Assembly: GCA_009781855.1 (NCBI GenBank)
Contig: WQUY01000013.1
Location: forward strand, 1 to 49,963
Length of the DNA: 49,963 bases
Reading direction: 5' to 3'
Source: Oscillospiraceae bacterium
GTDB lineage: Bacteria; Bacillota; Clostridia; Oscillospirales; Oscillospiraceae
Shown here: one piece after another, positions 40,921-49,875 of the stretch
How positions within the stretch are numbered: position 1 is the stretch's first letter
Layout: every line of letters starts with the position of its first letter
Notes under the pieces: model-generated
Database searches by the model: none
Told to the model about the DNA's origin: nothing
What the model saw: the letters and a program-made list of their open reading frames with translations, nothing else
Made by a program: the position numbers and the translations under genes

Positions 40921-43594
40921 ACTTGGCGTATTGCGAATCAGAAGGCCAATAACCTTCGTCTTTCAGATATGGACGAACCACTGCCACAAGCTCCGGCAAA
41001 TCCATACCTATTTCTATCAGCTTTTCGAGCTTAGGAATACCATTGGGCGTCCAACCCCGGCGCTTATAAACAGCATCTACGAGTTGCCTGAATTGATCCC
41101 AGCGATAATCCATGGTTATCTTAACTTTCTCTTCTGTACTCTTGCCTGCTGGGTCAATACCTATTGCATCTTTCATCAGCTTATCATAGCGCTCTTCTCG
41201 CGAAAGATACTCACTCTCAGTGATTGGACCAAGGGAGCGTCCGGGCGGCATATCATGCTTACGTTGACCACTGCCCATGCGCAATATGAATATGCGCTGG
41301 AAAGTATAGACTCTCTCACTTTGCTCTACCATCGACGCTTCGTTATGCTTAAAGCCCGTTACACCCTCATAGATATCAAAGTAGTTTTGAACATGTTCCG
41401 GAATCTTTGCAGGCTCTTTTTCATGCTTATTATTCACCGGAGTTACATCATTCCAAGGGAGCTTGCATAATCCCAGCAAACCAAACCATGTGCGAAACAT
41501 CGGGAAATAGTGCAGCGCCTCAGCCTTATCTTCAAACGTTGGTATCTGATTATTGACCATGTCCATAAAGATGAGCCATGCCTCGTCATGCTGCGGGCCT
41601 TTGTTACACAGTGCATAACCGCCCTGCTGTGCAAGAGACTCTTTCATTAAATACTCGGAATATTCAAGCCCCTTGTTTTCCATGCCAAAATCTTCCATTT
41701 CAGCAACCTGCTCCTGAGTCATCTTGATCCAGGGTCTGCCATTGGTATATGCGCAGTCGGGGTCGTCGCTGTAATAGGGCTTTCCTGCAGGCCAAGTTGT
41801 AATTTCAGTGCGGCTGATTGTAGGAATCCCTGCTATTTTTTCCCAGCGAGCCGGCGTTGCTATAAAGGCTGAATCATTATTCGCACCGCCATTTTCAAGC
41901 ATTGTGCCTTTGATTTCGCCCAGGACTTTTTCATCGTCATAACCTTCACTCTTCAGATACGCACAGTCAGCGAGGTTTTTGTTAAAATGCGCCGTGGGAA
42001 TCGGCTTGTCAATCGTCGGCTCTTCGATGCTCTTCCAACTACGCCCTGAGAGCATACTTTCAAATTCAGGTGTGGGCTTTCCAAAACGCTCGGCAAATAT
42101 CCGCTTCTGCTGACGCACACCCTTGCCTACGATTACGCCAAATCCGTCTCCCGCAACCATCTGATGCATTAGTTCATTGAGCGCAAACCCGTTACCCCAG
42201 CGCATATCCAGACCTTCTGTATCATCAAGATTAATAAGCCCTCGCTGATAACATTCCTGTGCAAACGCTGTCATTGTGCCGTGAGATATCGTATCTATGC
42301 CATATGTGTCACAATAGAAATTTGCTTCCAAAATCCAATGTGGGTCAAAGCAGCCTACATTGGAGCCCAGCCCTCCGGCATTTTCATATTCTGGGCCATC
42401 AACACAAACTTTGCTGCCCTTATATGCCCCTGTCCTCAGCTCGAAATTATCTGCAGCTTTAGCACAGCTCATGGAACAACCAAACCAACACCCATCAGGA
42501 ACATTCTGTGTGACATATTTTTCTATAAAAACCTTGGATGCGATTTTTGGCGTTTCGGGATGGGCACCGTAACGATAATTATGCGTTGGCAGCAGGTCGT
42601 ATCTATCCATAACTTCTATGATATTTGCTGTGCCGATTTTGCGCATGTTGTTTTGCTTTGTGTCTAGCGTTGCCATTTCTGTGTGCAGCCGCACACCTGC
42701 CGCATTAATAAGCCCTTTTTTTGCTGGGTTATTAAGATCGCCATTGAGACCCCTAAAACGCACGACAACAGCTTTTATATTCTTGTGGCGAAATACTGTG
42801 CCTATCCCACCGCGCCCGGCCTGCTTGATGCGGGCGCAATTGCGGCGTTTGTCCCAAAACGAAAAATTCAGGCAACCCAAATACGAATGCTCGGCTGCAC
42901 GTCCGCTGGCTATGACAGAAATGTTCTCTTTGTCCGCATCATTTTCAGCGAACATTTCATGCAATTGCTCACAGAGTATGTGGCTATCTATCGCAACTTC
43001 CGGCGCCGTTTCTACAGTCACTGTGTGGGCATTGCCGTCAATATATATAATCACTTCTTCGTCAGCAATGCCTTGTAGTTCAAGTGCATCGAAGCCTGCA
43101 AACTTGAAAAATGGGCCAAAATACCCGCCGACGTTGCTGTCAAACGGCAGATTCGTTACAGGGGAAATAGAGCAAACAAGCGACTTGCCTGTTCCCGGAT
43201 ACTGGGTTATTCCACATAATGGGCCTGGCGAAATAACTACATTGTTTTCAGGTGCATTCCATTTGGTGTCGTCTTTTACTGCTTTCCAAAGGTGGTATAG
43301 GTCAAATCCCTTACCTCCTACGAATTTTTCTTTCATGGTTTCTGTGACGGCTTTCTCACCGATTACAACATTGCGCTCACCGACGATTTTATTTTGCAGC
43401 GGATCTTGATTTGCTGTATCGAAATCTCCACCGACACTGATATAGAGACTGCGATTATTGTATCCACGGTCTATTTTTGTTGGTTTATAGGCGTAAGTCG
43501 CAAGTGTTTTGTGTTTTTGTTTCATGGCCATTATTTCATCACGGCTTGCGATGTGATGGCGGTAGTCGTTTGCAACACGCTCTGTAAATTTCAT
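40913..43594 (-). CDS. aor: large aldehyde:ferredoxin oxidoreductase family protein
   Basis: An 893-residue member of the AOR family, which uses a tungsten- or molybdenum-bis-pterin cofactor and a [4Fe-4S] cluster for aldehyde or carboxylate interconversion. The N-terminal AOR domain is seen at FDLYHLWKAVKDDTKWN and VVISPGPLCGITQYPGTGKS; cluster Cys candidates are CWFGCSMSC near 368 and LGLCKLPWND near 708. Typical AORs have about 600-650 residues, so this enzyme carries roughly 250 extra, spread through the middle and C-terminal domains. The ATG at 43594 follows AGGAGGTG; a GTG at 43606 is the alternative. The upstream ferredoxin gene is the likely electron partner. Substrate unknown. Confidence 0.9.
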   Translation of the reverse strand: MKFTERVANDYRHHIASRDEIMAMKQKHKTLATYAYKPTKIDRGYNNRSLYISVGGDFDTANQDPLQNKIVGERNVVIGEKAVTETMKEKFVGGKGFDLYHLWKAVKDDTKWNAPENNVVISPGPLCGITQYPGTGKSLVCSISPVTNLPFDSNVGGYFGPFFKFAGFDALELQGIADEEVIIYIDGNAHTVTVETAPEVAIDSHILCEQLHEMFAENDADKENISVIASGRAAEHSYLGCLNFSFWDKRRNCARIKQAGRGGIGTVFRHKNIKAVVVRFRGLNGDLNNPAKKGLINAAGVRLHTEMATLDTKQNNMRKIGTANIIEVMDRYDLLPTHNYRYGAHPETPKIASKVFIEKYVTQNVPDGCWFGCSMSCAKAADNFELRTGAYKGSKVCVDGPEYENAGGLGSNVGCFDPHWILEANFYCDTYGIDTISHGTMTAFAQECYQRGLINLDDTEGLDMRWGNGFALNELMHQMVAGDGFGVIVGKGVRQQKRIFAERFGKPTPEFESMLSGRSWKSIEEPTIDKPIPTAHFNKNLADCAYLKSEGYDDEKVLGEIKGTMLENGGANNDSAFIATPARWEKIAGIPTISRTEITTWPAGKPYYSDDPDCAYTNGRPWIKMTQEQVAEMEDFGMENKGLEYSEYLMKESLAQQGGYALCNKGPQHDEAWLIFMDMVNNQIPTFEDKAEALHYFPMFRTWFGLLGLCKLPWNDVTPVNNKHEKEPAKIPEHVQNYFDIYEGVTGFKHNEASMVEQSERVYTFQRIFILRMGSGQRKHDMPPGRSLGPITESEYLSREERYDKLMKDAIGIDPAGKSTEEKVKITMDYRWDQFRQLVDAVYKRRGWTPNGIPKLEKLIEIGMDLPELVAVVRPYLKDEGYWPSDSQYAKYE

Positions 43595-43595
43595 T

Positions 43596-43988
43596 TTATT
43601 GTCCACCTCCTACGATTTCCAGCGCGCCGCTGGGGCATTGATTAACGCAAATTCCGCAGGCAACACATTTAAACGGCGTAGGTAATTCATCATGGTAGAA
43701 CATATATCCTCTCAGGCACTCGGCGACACAGATGAGACAGCCCGTACAGCTTTTTTGATCCAAGCGCACCACGCCGATATCATCTGTCTCAAGCGACATC
43801 ATTGAGCACATCGCTCTGCAAACTCCGCACTGGTCGCACACTGCTATTTTATGACCGCCTTTGCCGTCTTCATGAATTCTAATTGCGCTTTTCTCTTTTT
43901 CTGCATCATCGTTCCACGCTAAAGCGCACATTTCTTCACATGCCCCGCAGCCAGTACATTTTTCAGGATATGTCTTCAACTTTTTCAT
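43596..43988 (-). CDS. four-cluster ferredoxin-like electron-transfer protein
   Basis: A 130-residue protein with four CxxCxxCxxxC motifs: CTGCGACEEMC, CDQCGVCRAMC, CTGCLICVAEC and CVACGICVNQC. This implies up to four [4Fe-4S] clusters. It is soluble and acidic. GAGGGGG precedes the ATG, and it ends just before the oxidoreductase start, so the pair is coupled. It should carry electrons from the AOR-type enzyme to other redox carriers. Confidence 0.93.
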   Translation of the reverse strand: MKKLKTYPEKCTGCGACEEMCALAWNDDAEKEKSAIRIHEDGKGGHKIAVCDQCGVCRAMCSMMSLETDDIGVVRLDQKSCTGCLICVAECLRGYMFYHDELPTPFKCVACGICVNQCPSGALEIVGGGQ

Positions 43989-44080
43989 ATCAGTGACCCC
44001 CTCTGTTCCATACGGTATTTTGGGGATATTCTATCATATATACAGCTATTACTTCAATACTAACAAACAAATAACTTGCT

Positions 44081-44106
44081 CTGCTTGACGGAAGTCAAAT
44101 CCCTGG
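44081..44106. repeat. short palindromic repeat, copy D (diverged)
   Basis: CTTGACGGAAGTCAAATCCC is a diverged copy of the recurring motif, here with weaker self-pairing, in the gap between the AOR operon and the next ABC operon. Confidence 0.35.
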
Positions 44107-44116
44107 TAGTTTATAA

Positions 44117-44152
44117 AACCAGCCAATACCGTATGCATGGTATTGGCTGGTT
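44117..44152 (-). terminator. terminator of the DUF3798 ABC operon
   Basis: AACCAGCCAATACC (44117-44130) pairs perfectly with GGTATTGGCTGGTT (44139-44152). On the minus strand the stem is followed by TTATAAA, 44 bases past the last permease stop. Confidence 0.75.
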
Positions 44153-44195
44153 TCTTTAAATCTCTGCTATTTCGTATTTTTAATTGTGACCCGCA

Positions 44196-45605
44196 TCAGT
44201 CAAGACGCAGTTCCCGCTCCGCTGCTTTGCGTGTTTTCCAAACATGCAGACCCAGGGAAAGGCCTATAACGCCATAAGTCATGAAGTTTCGCGTCGCCTC
44301 AGCAACAAGCTCATTACCGAAGATAAGTCGTCCTACTCCTGGCGAAACAACAAACATTGCGTGGAACAGTAAAAGTCCCAGCACCGCGTTTTTAACACCC
44401 GCTTTAGCGGCAGTCGCACCACCTACAAGCAAAGCCGCAACTGAAAACATACCTATTTGCCTGTGCGCAGTATATGTGCTGACCGTGCCCATGTTTTGAA
44501 GGAATATAATCATACCCCATGCACCCAACACAGTTGAAATCATTGTCGCAATGATTCTCGTGCGGTCAACATTGATTCCGGATGCATTAGCAATTTGCTG
44601 GTTTTGGCCTACACTCCGACAATCCTGGCCCAGTTTAGTTTTGGTAAAGTACATCGTAAACAAGCAAAATGCCAGTATCACAAGCCCTGTCACAACAGGA
44701 ATCATCCGCATTCCAGCAAATGGCGAAACCGGGAGCTGGAATCCGGAGCCAATAGCTGGGAACCAAAATATCATGCCATTGGGCATCAAAAAGCCATGCA
44801 GAGCCAATAGCGCAACAAACCCCCAAAAACCGCATTTGAGACCAAACACCAGCTTCGATGATTTTTTTATGGCTTTGTTCTTTCCTGCCATTATCCGACG
44901 TATGACCAGAAACGCAACCACACCTATAGCCATTATAAATAACGCTAAAGTAAAGTCCATCTGCCATAAAAAGTCCATCGAATTGGATAATCCCGGCACA
45001 TGGTCTGGATTTCTCATGGCCACCGGATGCGTTGGGTGCGCACCCATATCAAACGCCGCACGTATGCCTACGCCGGGAACGGCCTCCCCATCTAATGTGC
45101 GTGGAATAATCATAGGATGACCTGCGGCTACGGGTATAATGCCCCCAATCACAAACAATACAAATATCAGGAATAACCCTTCTGCAAAAAAACCGACAAT
45201 GATTCCTGCAATCATTTCTTGCCCGCGTGTCTTGTTATAAAGCTTACCTGTAAGCCATCCGAACAAGAGTGCAATAGGAAGCGCTATCAAAAAGCATAGC
45301 ATCAGCCCTCCCATGCCGCCGATACCAAAATATCGCACCGGGATTATTGCAAGTACCGCAGCAAGCGCTCCGACTACTATTCCGAAGTTTAGACCAAGAC
45401 CTGCCATAACCGGGATAATCAGCGCCAGCACTAAAAGCCCATTGCGGAAAAATCGCGATAAAACTTCATCCAGCAACCCACTGACAGATATCCCGGGCGA
45501 TGAAAAATATCCCGCCACTACAAATATCACAAAGACTATTGTAACAACATTATTTGTTAGGAAAGCACGAGCTTTTGACGCAAAATCATTTCTGCTATCT
45601 ATCAT
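44196..45605 (-). CDS. ABC permease of a DUF3798/BmpA-type importer, subunit 2
   Basis: A 469-residue membrane protein of the RbsC/YufP-like branched family (BPD_transp_2), with about ten segments. Conserved stretches are GLNFGIVVGALAAVLAIIPV, GIIVGFFAEGLFLIFVLFVI and GINVDRTRIIATMISTVLGA. A long outer loop (about residues 150-215) is unusual in shorter relatives. It starts two bases after the stop of the first permease. Works with 45608-46672. Confidence 0.88.
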   Translation of the reverse strand: MIDSRNDFASKARAFLTNNVVTIVFVIFVVAGYFSSPGISVSGLLDEVLSRFFRNGLLVLALIIPVMAGLGLNFGIVVGALAAVLAIIPVRYFGIGGMGGLMLCFLIALPIALLFGWLTGKLYNKTRGQEMIAGIIVGFFAEGLFLIFVLFVIGGIIPVAAGHPMIIPRTLDGEAVPGVGIRAAFDMGAHPTHPVAMRNPDHVPGLSNSMDFLWQMDFTLALFIMAIGVVAFLVIRRIMAGKNKAIKKSSKLVFGLKCGFWGFVALLALHGFLMPNGMIFWFPAIGSGFQLPVSPFAGMRMIPVVTGLVILAFCLFTMYFTKTKLGQDCRSVGQNQQIANASGINVDRTRIIATMISTVLGAWGMIIFLQNMGTVSTYTAHRQIGMFSVAALLVGGATAAKAGVKNAVLGLLLFHAMFVVSPGVGRLIFGNELVAEATRNFMTYGVIGLSLGLHVWKTRKAAERELRLD

Positions 45606-45607
45606 AG

Positions 45608-46672
45608 TTACTTTCCGCCTCCCGTTATTTTAGTTAACGCATAGAGAATAATCGCATTTTGGATAACCATTCTCGCCGCATCTGTCATGTCTGCACCTGC
45701 CAACAATTGCGAAAATACAGGTGGAACTGTTGTCAGCAAGCCCTGGAACAAAACCACACCGATTATAACGTGGATGACTTTAGCCCTCTGAGCCGTCGCA
45801 CCGCCCACGAGCACTGCGGCGACCGCCGGAAATGCCATCCAAAGAGGAAAGTCATATAACTGAACAAATCCGAAACTTTGAGCATATACAACCACACCTA
45901 CAGAGGCCAAACTTGTTGAAATAACGTTAGCAATAATTCTGCTTCTATCTACATTGAGCCCCGCAGCTCTGGCAAACATAGGATTAGCGCCAACCGCAGA
46001 AATGGCTATGCCTGTCTTAGATCGGAAAAACAGCCAAATAAGGGTACAAAACGCAAGGAACACCAATATAGTTCCTGTAGGTATTGTAAGCCTGCCTAAC
46101 TCAATCTTCAGAAAATCATCTAAAACCTGACTTGCGGCCACGGCATCAAGTGCAATGGTGTTGCGCAAGCCTTCTCCAAGAAACCAACCCAGAAATGGGT
46201 TGTCAAAAGGCACCGTCAGCCATACGATAAAGAACACCGTTGTAACTGCAAACCCTGTGTATGTCGCAATGGCCATTTCAGAGCCTTTGACAGCGTTCAT
46301 AAGCACACCGTACAGATAACCCATGATGATTCCCATAACAAGAGCTATACCTGCCGCCACAAGCAGCAAATATACGCCGGCAAACCCGAACTGAATAGCT
46401 GCAACCATTGCAAACATACCGCCACAAAGGCCTATAGGAAGTGCAAAGTTAGGGCCAGTGCCGGATTGGATGGATGGAACCATAGCAAGCGTAAGCATTC
46501 CCCATATCGCTGCGCGTTGAAGAGAGTCTGAAATAAGCCATATCCATGGCATATCAATGATTGCCGCCACAATCAAAACGATGACCCAAAATCCACCGAT
46601 GATAAAAGGAGCTGGGGGTAAACCCTTTATAAACTCTTTAATGTCAAATCCGCTTTTTGCAGTCTCTTCCAT
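45608..46672 (-). CDS. ABC permease of a DUF3798/BmpA-type importer, subunit 1
   Basis: A 354-residue BPD_transp_2-type permease (FALPIGLCGGMFAMVAAIQF, GLNVDRSRIIANVISTSLAS, VLVGGATAQRAKVIHVIIGV). It resembles nucleoside and simple-sugar permeases. Its ATG shares a base with the stop of the ATPase gene (TAATG), so translation is coupled. The pair of permeases with a double ATPase is the standard layout of this importer class. Confidence 0.88.
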   Translation of the reverse strand: MEETAKSGFDIKEFIKGLPPAPFIIGGFWVIVLIVAAIIDMPWIWLISDSLQRAAIWGMLTLAMVPSIQSGTGPNFALPIGLCGGMFAMVAAIQFGFAGVYLLLVAAGIALVMGIIMGYLYGVLMNAVKGSEMAIATYTGFAVTTVFFIVWLTVPFDNPFLGWFLGEGLRNTIALDAVAASQVLDDFLKIELGRLTIPTGTILVFLAFCTLIWLFFRSKTGIAISAVGANPMFARAAGLNVDRSRIIANVISTSLASVGVVVYAQSFGFVQLYDFPLWMAFPAVAAVLVGGATAQRAKVIHVIIGVVLFQGLLTTVPPVFSQLLAGADMTDAARMVIQNAIILYALTKITGGGK

Positions 46673-48294
46673 TATTGCGCCACCTCCCTTTCAGAAACGT
46701 TTTCAGAGTCTATCGTTGATGTGCAAATACCGGACATCATCAGACCAAACTCAACGGGTGACGCGTTTGGCGGTAGTGTCCCGATAACTTTTCCCTCACA
46801 TATTATTGCAACGGAATCACAGATGCTGCATAGCTCAGCAAGCTCGGATGATGTCATAATTATGGTCATACCATGGTCGTTTGCCAGGCTACGCAAGAGG
46901 TCAAGAATCAGTTTCTTTGCCCCAATATCGACGCCTCTGGTCGGCTCAGATACAAACAGCAGCTTTGGCTTTTGTGTCAATGCCCTCGCAACGCATACTT
47001 TTTGTTGATTGCCGCCGCTTAGTCTACCGGTATTCTGTTTTTCGGATGTGCAGCGTATATCCAAGTCTTTTATCATCTTCAAAGCGTTCTCTCTAATCGC
47101 TTTGCCGTCTCGCAATCCTAAGCCGTTAATGAAGTTGCCGTGTATGCTCATATCTGTAAATGCAATATTGTCATCGATTGGCTCATCGAGTAAAAGACCT
47201 ACGCCTTTTCTGTCCTCACTGACGAAACCTACCGCAGCTTTCAGAACTTGTTTTGTTCTGTTCAGCGGCAGAGGCTTACCTTCAAAAAGGACTTCGCCTT
47301 TGGCTGGATACATACCCATAACACCATTAGCGATGCCCAACTTTCCTTGCCCTGCCAGACCACCGATACCAAGAATTTCGCCCTTGCGGACTTTAAGATC
47401 GACACCCCTGACTCGCTCTGACGGCATGGCAACATGCAAATCTTTAATTTCAAAGATAACCTCGTCGCTGATTTCACGAACGATGTTATCTTCCTTGTCA
47501 ATGCTTACTTTTCTGCCAATCATAAGCTCTGCTATTTCTAAAACATCTGTATCTTTGACATCTTTAGTAACGACAAGCTCACCATCACGCAATACAGTGA
47601 CCCTATCACAAACTTTTATGATTTCATCAAGGCGATGACTAATGAACACAATTGCGATGCCTTCTGCCGCGAGCCTACGCATCGCTGCAAGAAGGCTCTC
47701 TGCTTCAGATTCCGCCAAAACCGCAGTTGGTTCGTCCAAAACCAGTATTCTTGTATTCGTCTTATCTATTTCTCTGGCAATCTCAACAAATTGCATATAC
47801 CCGATGGGTAGTCCTGCAACAAGCGCAAACTCATCAATATTCATTTCAAGCCGGTCTAGCGCAACTCTGGCATCACTGTTCATTGTTTTAAAGTCCAGGG
47901 TTTTCATCCTGTCTCCAAAAATGCGGCTCGTGGCGCTATTGAGCGCGTTTTCCTTTGGAATTTCTCGGTTGATTTTGATGTTTTCAGCTATTGAAAAAGC
48001 AGGTATGAGCATAAACTCTTGATGCACCATGCCGATACCCATTTCCATAGCATCGTGTGGCGACATGATTTTGGTTGGCTCACCATCTATGCACACATCT
48101 CCCTCAAATCCACCTGTTGAGTGGATTACGGGCATTCCGAACAGGATATTCATAAGTGTAGATTTTCCCGCACCATTTTCACCGATGAGGGCATGGATTT
48201 CTCCCGCTTTAATCTCGATATTTATGTCACGGAGTACTTGGTTGCTTGCGTAATTTTTGGATACTCCTCTAAATTCGAGAAGGTTCTGCGCCAT
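46672..48294 (-). CDS. double-domain ABC ATPase (RbsA/YufO-like)
   Basis: A 540-residue ATPase with two nucleotide-binding halves. The first has GENGAGKSTLMN and the ILVLDEPTAVLAESEA Walker B; its signature is atypical (VAGLPIGYMQFVEIAREIDK). The second has an altered Walker A (GLAGQGKLG) with RLSGGNQQKVCVARAL as a good signature and LLFVSEPTRGVDIGAK. This asymmetry is normal for RbsA/MglA/YufO. It energises the two permeases downstream. Confidence 0.92.
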   Translation of the reverse strand: MAQNLLEFRGVSKNYASNQVLRDINIEIKAGEIHALIGENGAGKSTLMNILFGMPVIHSTGGFEGDVCIDGEPTKIMSPHDAMEMGIGMVHQEFMLIPAFSIAENIKINREIPKENALNSATSRIFGDRMKTLDFKTMNSDARVALDRLEMNIDEFALVAGLPIGYMQFVEIAREIDKTNTRILVLDEPTAVLAESEAESLLAAMRRLAAEGIAIVFISHRLDEIIKVCDRVTVLRDGELVVTKDVKDTDVLEIAELMIGRKVSIDKEDNIVREISDEVIFEIKDLHVAMPSERVRGVDLKVRKGEILGIGGLAGQGKLGIANGVMGMYPAKGEVLFEGKPLPLNRTKQVLKAAVGFVSEDRKGVGLLLDEPIDDNIAFTDMSIHGNFINGLGLRDGKAIRENALKMIKDLDIRCTSEKQNTGRLSGGNQQKVCVARALTQKPKLLFVSEPTRGVDIGAKKLILDLLRSLANDHGMTIIMTSSELAELCSICDSVAIICEGKVIGTLPPNASPVEFGLMMSGICTSTIDSENVSEREVAQ

Positions 48295-48340
48295 ATCAGC
48301 ATCTCCCCTTAATATAAGTTTTTAACTTATTGCAGCAAAC

Positions 48341-48371
48341 TGCCGCAAAACGGCGTGTCCGTTTTGCGGCA
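48341..48371 (-). other. intercistronic hairpin after the binding-protein gene
   Basis: TGCCGCAAAACGG and CCGTTTTGCGGCA form a perfect 13-bp stem with a five-base loop between binding protein and ATPase genes. It likely protects the binding-protein mRNA and limits read-through. Confidence 0.7.
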
Positions 48372-48444
48372 ATTGACCGTCAATTATTCGCTTTAAGTTA
48401 TTTCTGTGATATGTAAATCACATTTTGCTATTGCTCAATTGATT

Positions 48445-49776
48445 TTAGTAGGTGATAGAGTCTACTATGCCGAGGAGGAAGTGATTAAATGTGCGACCAT
48501 CTATAGTCAGTGGCTCTAGCGCAATATCAACGCCAGGTATGCCCAATTCCGCTGCATAATCAGCAACAATACGTCTCAGGACATCAACGTCAATCACACC
48601 ATGTTCTTGAGGAACAGTGCCATTAATCCACTCTACTGCATAGTAGAAGCCCATTTTTGTCATAGCCATTGAGTTTGGCAGTGCCCAACCAGCAATCCTG
48701 CCGGTCATGCCCGCTTCTGCAACAGCTGCTCTTGTCAAAGCAATAAGCTCATTGAGGTCTACCATTTGCATGATTTCTTCGCCGTCATCATCAAATTCAC
48801 CGGTAGGAACGAATGCTTCAAGACCCATTGCTGTCGGATATCCGTGATACGGTGATGGGCAGCAAGGCTCAATAAACATAGCGCCTGTCGCCATAACCTG
48901 AGCTATAAGCGGCACCATCATACCACAGTTTGTTGCAAAGAACGCAGTGTTCGGACCAAGTGCTTCAACTTGTCTCGGTATATCTTGGTTTATGTGAAGC
49001 TGAGTCGCAGCAACACCACCGTCTCCCATTGGGTCGGGAGCTACGAGTTCTACAAAGTTGATGCCTTCTCTCTCGGCAGCAGCGCGCATGTTGTCACGAC
49101 GCATAGCGAGAAGCGGCACACCCATATGTCTTGGGAAAGAAATGTGTGCGATAGTTTCAGCGCCCATAGCTGCAGCTTGTACAACAATGGTATCACCGCG
49201 CATTGGGTTGTTTTGGTCAAGAAGCAGGTTTGCTCTCATGGCAACTTCTGCGGGGTCTTCTGCTGCTGATGCATATGCTATAAATATATCATCGCGTGTT
49301 GCAAGTAGCGCATCCACTGCTGCATTGGTATTGATAACTGCTTGGTTGATGATAACTGCGCGTATTTCAGGATCTGCTGCGAGTTCCTGAAGAATGGAAA
49401 TCATCATTTCGCCTTCCTGTGCAAACAGCATAGGCCAGACTCTGTGAATGACTTTGTCTTCGCCATATCTGAGCACAAGAGCTTCCGCACTGCGGAATTC
49501 TTCTTCGTTCTGGCTCACTTCATTTGTGATTATTGCTATTCTGCCTGGGAAAGGTTCTGTGGTTGCTGGGGCTTCCGGTTCGCCTGGTGCGGGAGCCGGT
49601 GCAGGCTCGCCCGGAGCCGGTGCGGGTGCAGGTTCGCCCGGTGCTGCTGGTGTTTCTGGTGCAGGTGCTGGCTGACCTGGAGTCGCCGGAGCTGCTGGTG
49701 CTTCTGTTACACATGCTGCCGCAATTGGTACGATCATGCATAGTGCAAGGATACAACATAAAATCTTTTTCTTCAT
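48445..49776 (-). CDS. DUF3798 family ABC binding lipoprotein
   Basis: A 443-residue lipoprotein: signal KKKILCCILALCMIVPIAAA followed by Cys, then a Pro/Ala/Glu repeat linker of about 60 residues with tandem APAPGEPAP units (coded around 49560-49690). The rest is a DUF3798 domain (FPGRIAIITNEVSQNEEEFR, LGPNTAFFATNCGMMVPLIA, CCPSPYHGYPTAMGLEAF), which is periplasmic-binding-protein-like. The ATG at 49776 has GGAGTG upstream; the longer frame to 49827 is less likely. First gene of the leftward operon. Ligand unknown. Confidence 0.9.
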   Translation of the reverse strand: MKKKILCCILALCMIVPIAAACVTEAPAAPATPGQPAPAPETPAAPGEPAPAPAPGEPAPAPAPGEPEAPATTEPFPGRIAIITNEVSQNEEEFRSAEALVLRYGEDKVIHRVWPMLFAQEGEMMISILQELAADPEIRAVIINQAVINTNAAVDALLATRDDIFIAYASAAEDPAEVAMRANLLLDQNNPMRGDTIVVQAAAMGAETIAHISFPRHMGVPLLAMRRDNMRAAAEREGINFVELVAPDPMGDGGVAATQLHINQDIPRQVEALGPNTAFFATNCGMMVPLIAQVMATGAMFIEPCCPSPYHGYPTAMGLEAFVPTGEFDDDGEEIMQMVDLNELIALTRAAVAEAGMTGRIAGWALPNSMAMTKMGFYYAVEWINGTVPQEHGVIDVDVLRRIVADYAAELGIPGVDIALEPLTIDGRTFNHFLLGIVDSITY

Positions 49777-49846
49777 TTTACTTTTTTCACTCCATTTCTT
49801 TATTCTCTTCAACATCTTAAAGCGCAATCTAATATACGCCTACAGT

Positions 49847-49875
49847 ATTCTACACACTTCTCACTATCGGGTCAA
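49847..49875 (-). promoter_or_regulatory. promoter of the DUF3798 ABC operon
   Basis: On the minus strand TTGACC (49875-49870), a 17-base spacer and TAGAAT (49852-49847), 71 bases before the start. Nothing further is recognised to the window end. Confidence 0.65.

Noticed and set aside
43989-44110. Possible molybdenum/tungsten cofactor riboswitch before the ferredoxin-AOR operon
   Set aside because: The leader is short and AT-rich and lacks the conserved paired blocks of that riboswitch class; only a normal promoter and ribosome site are seen.
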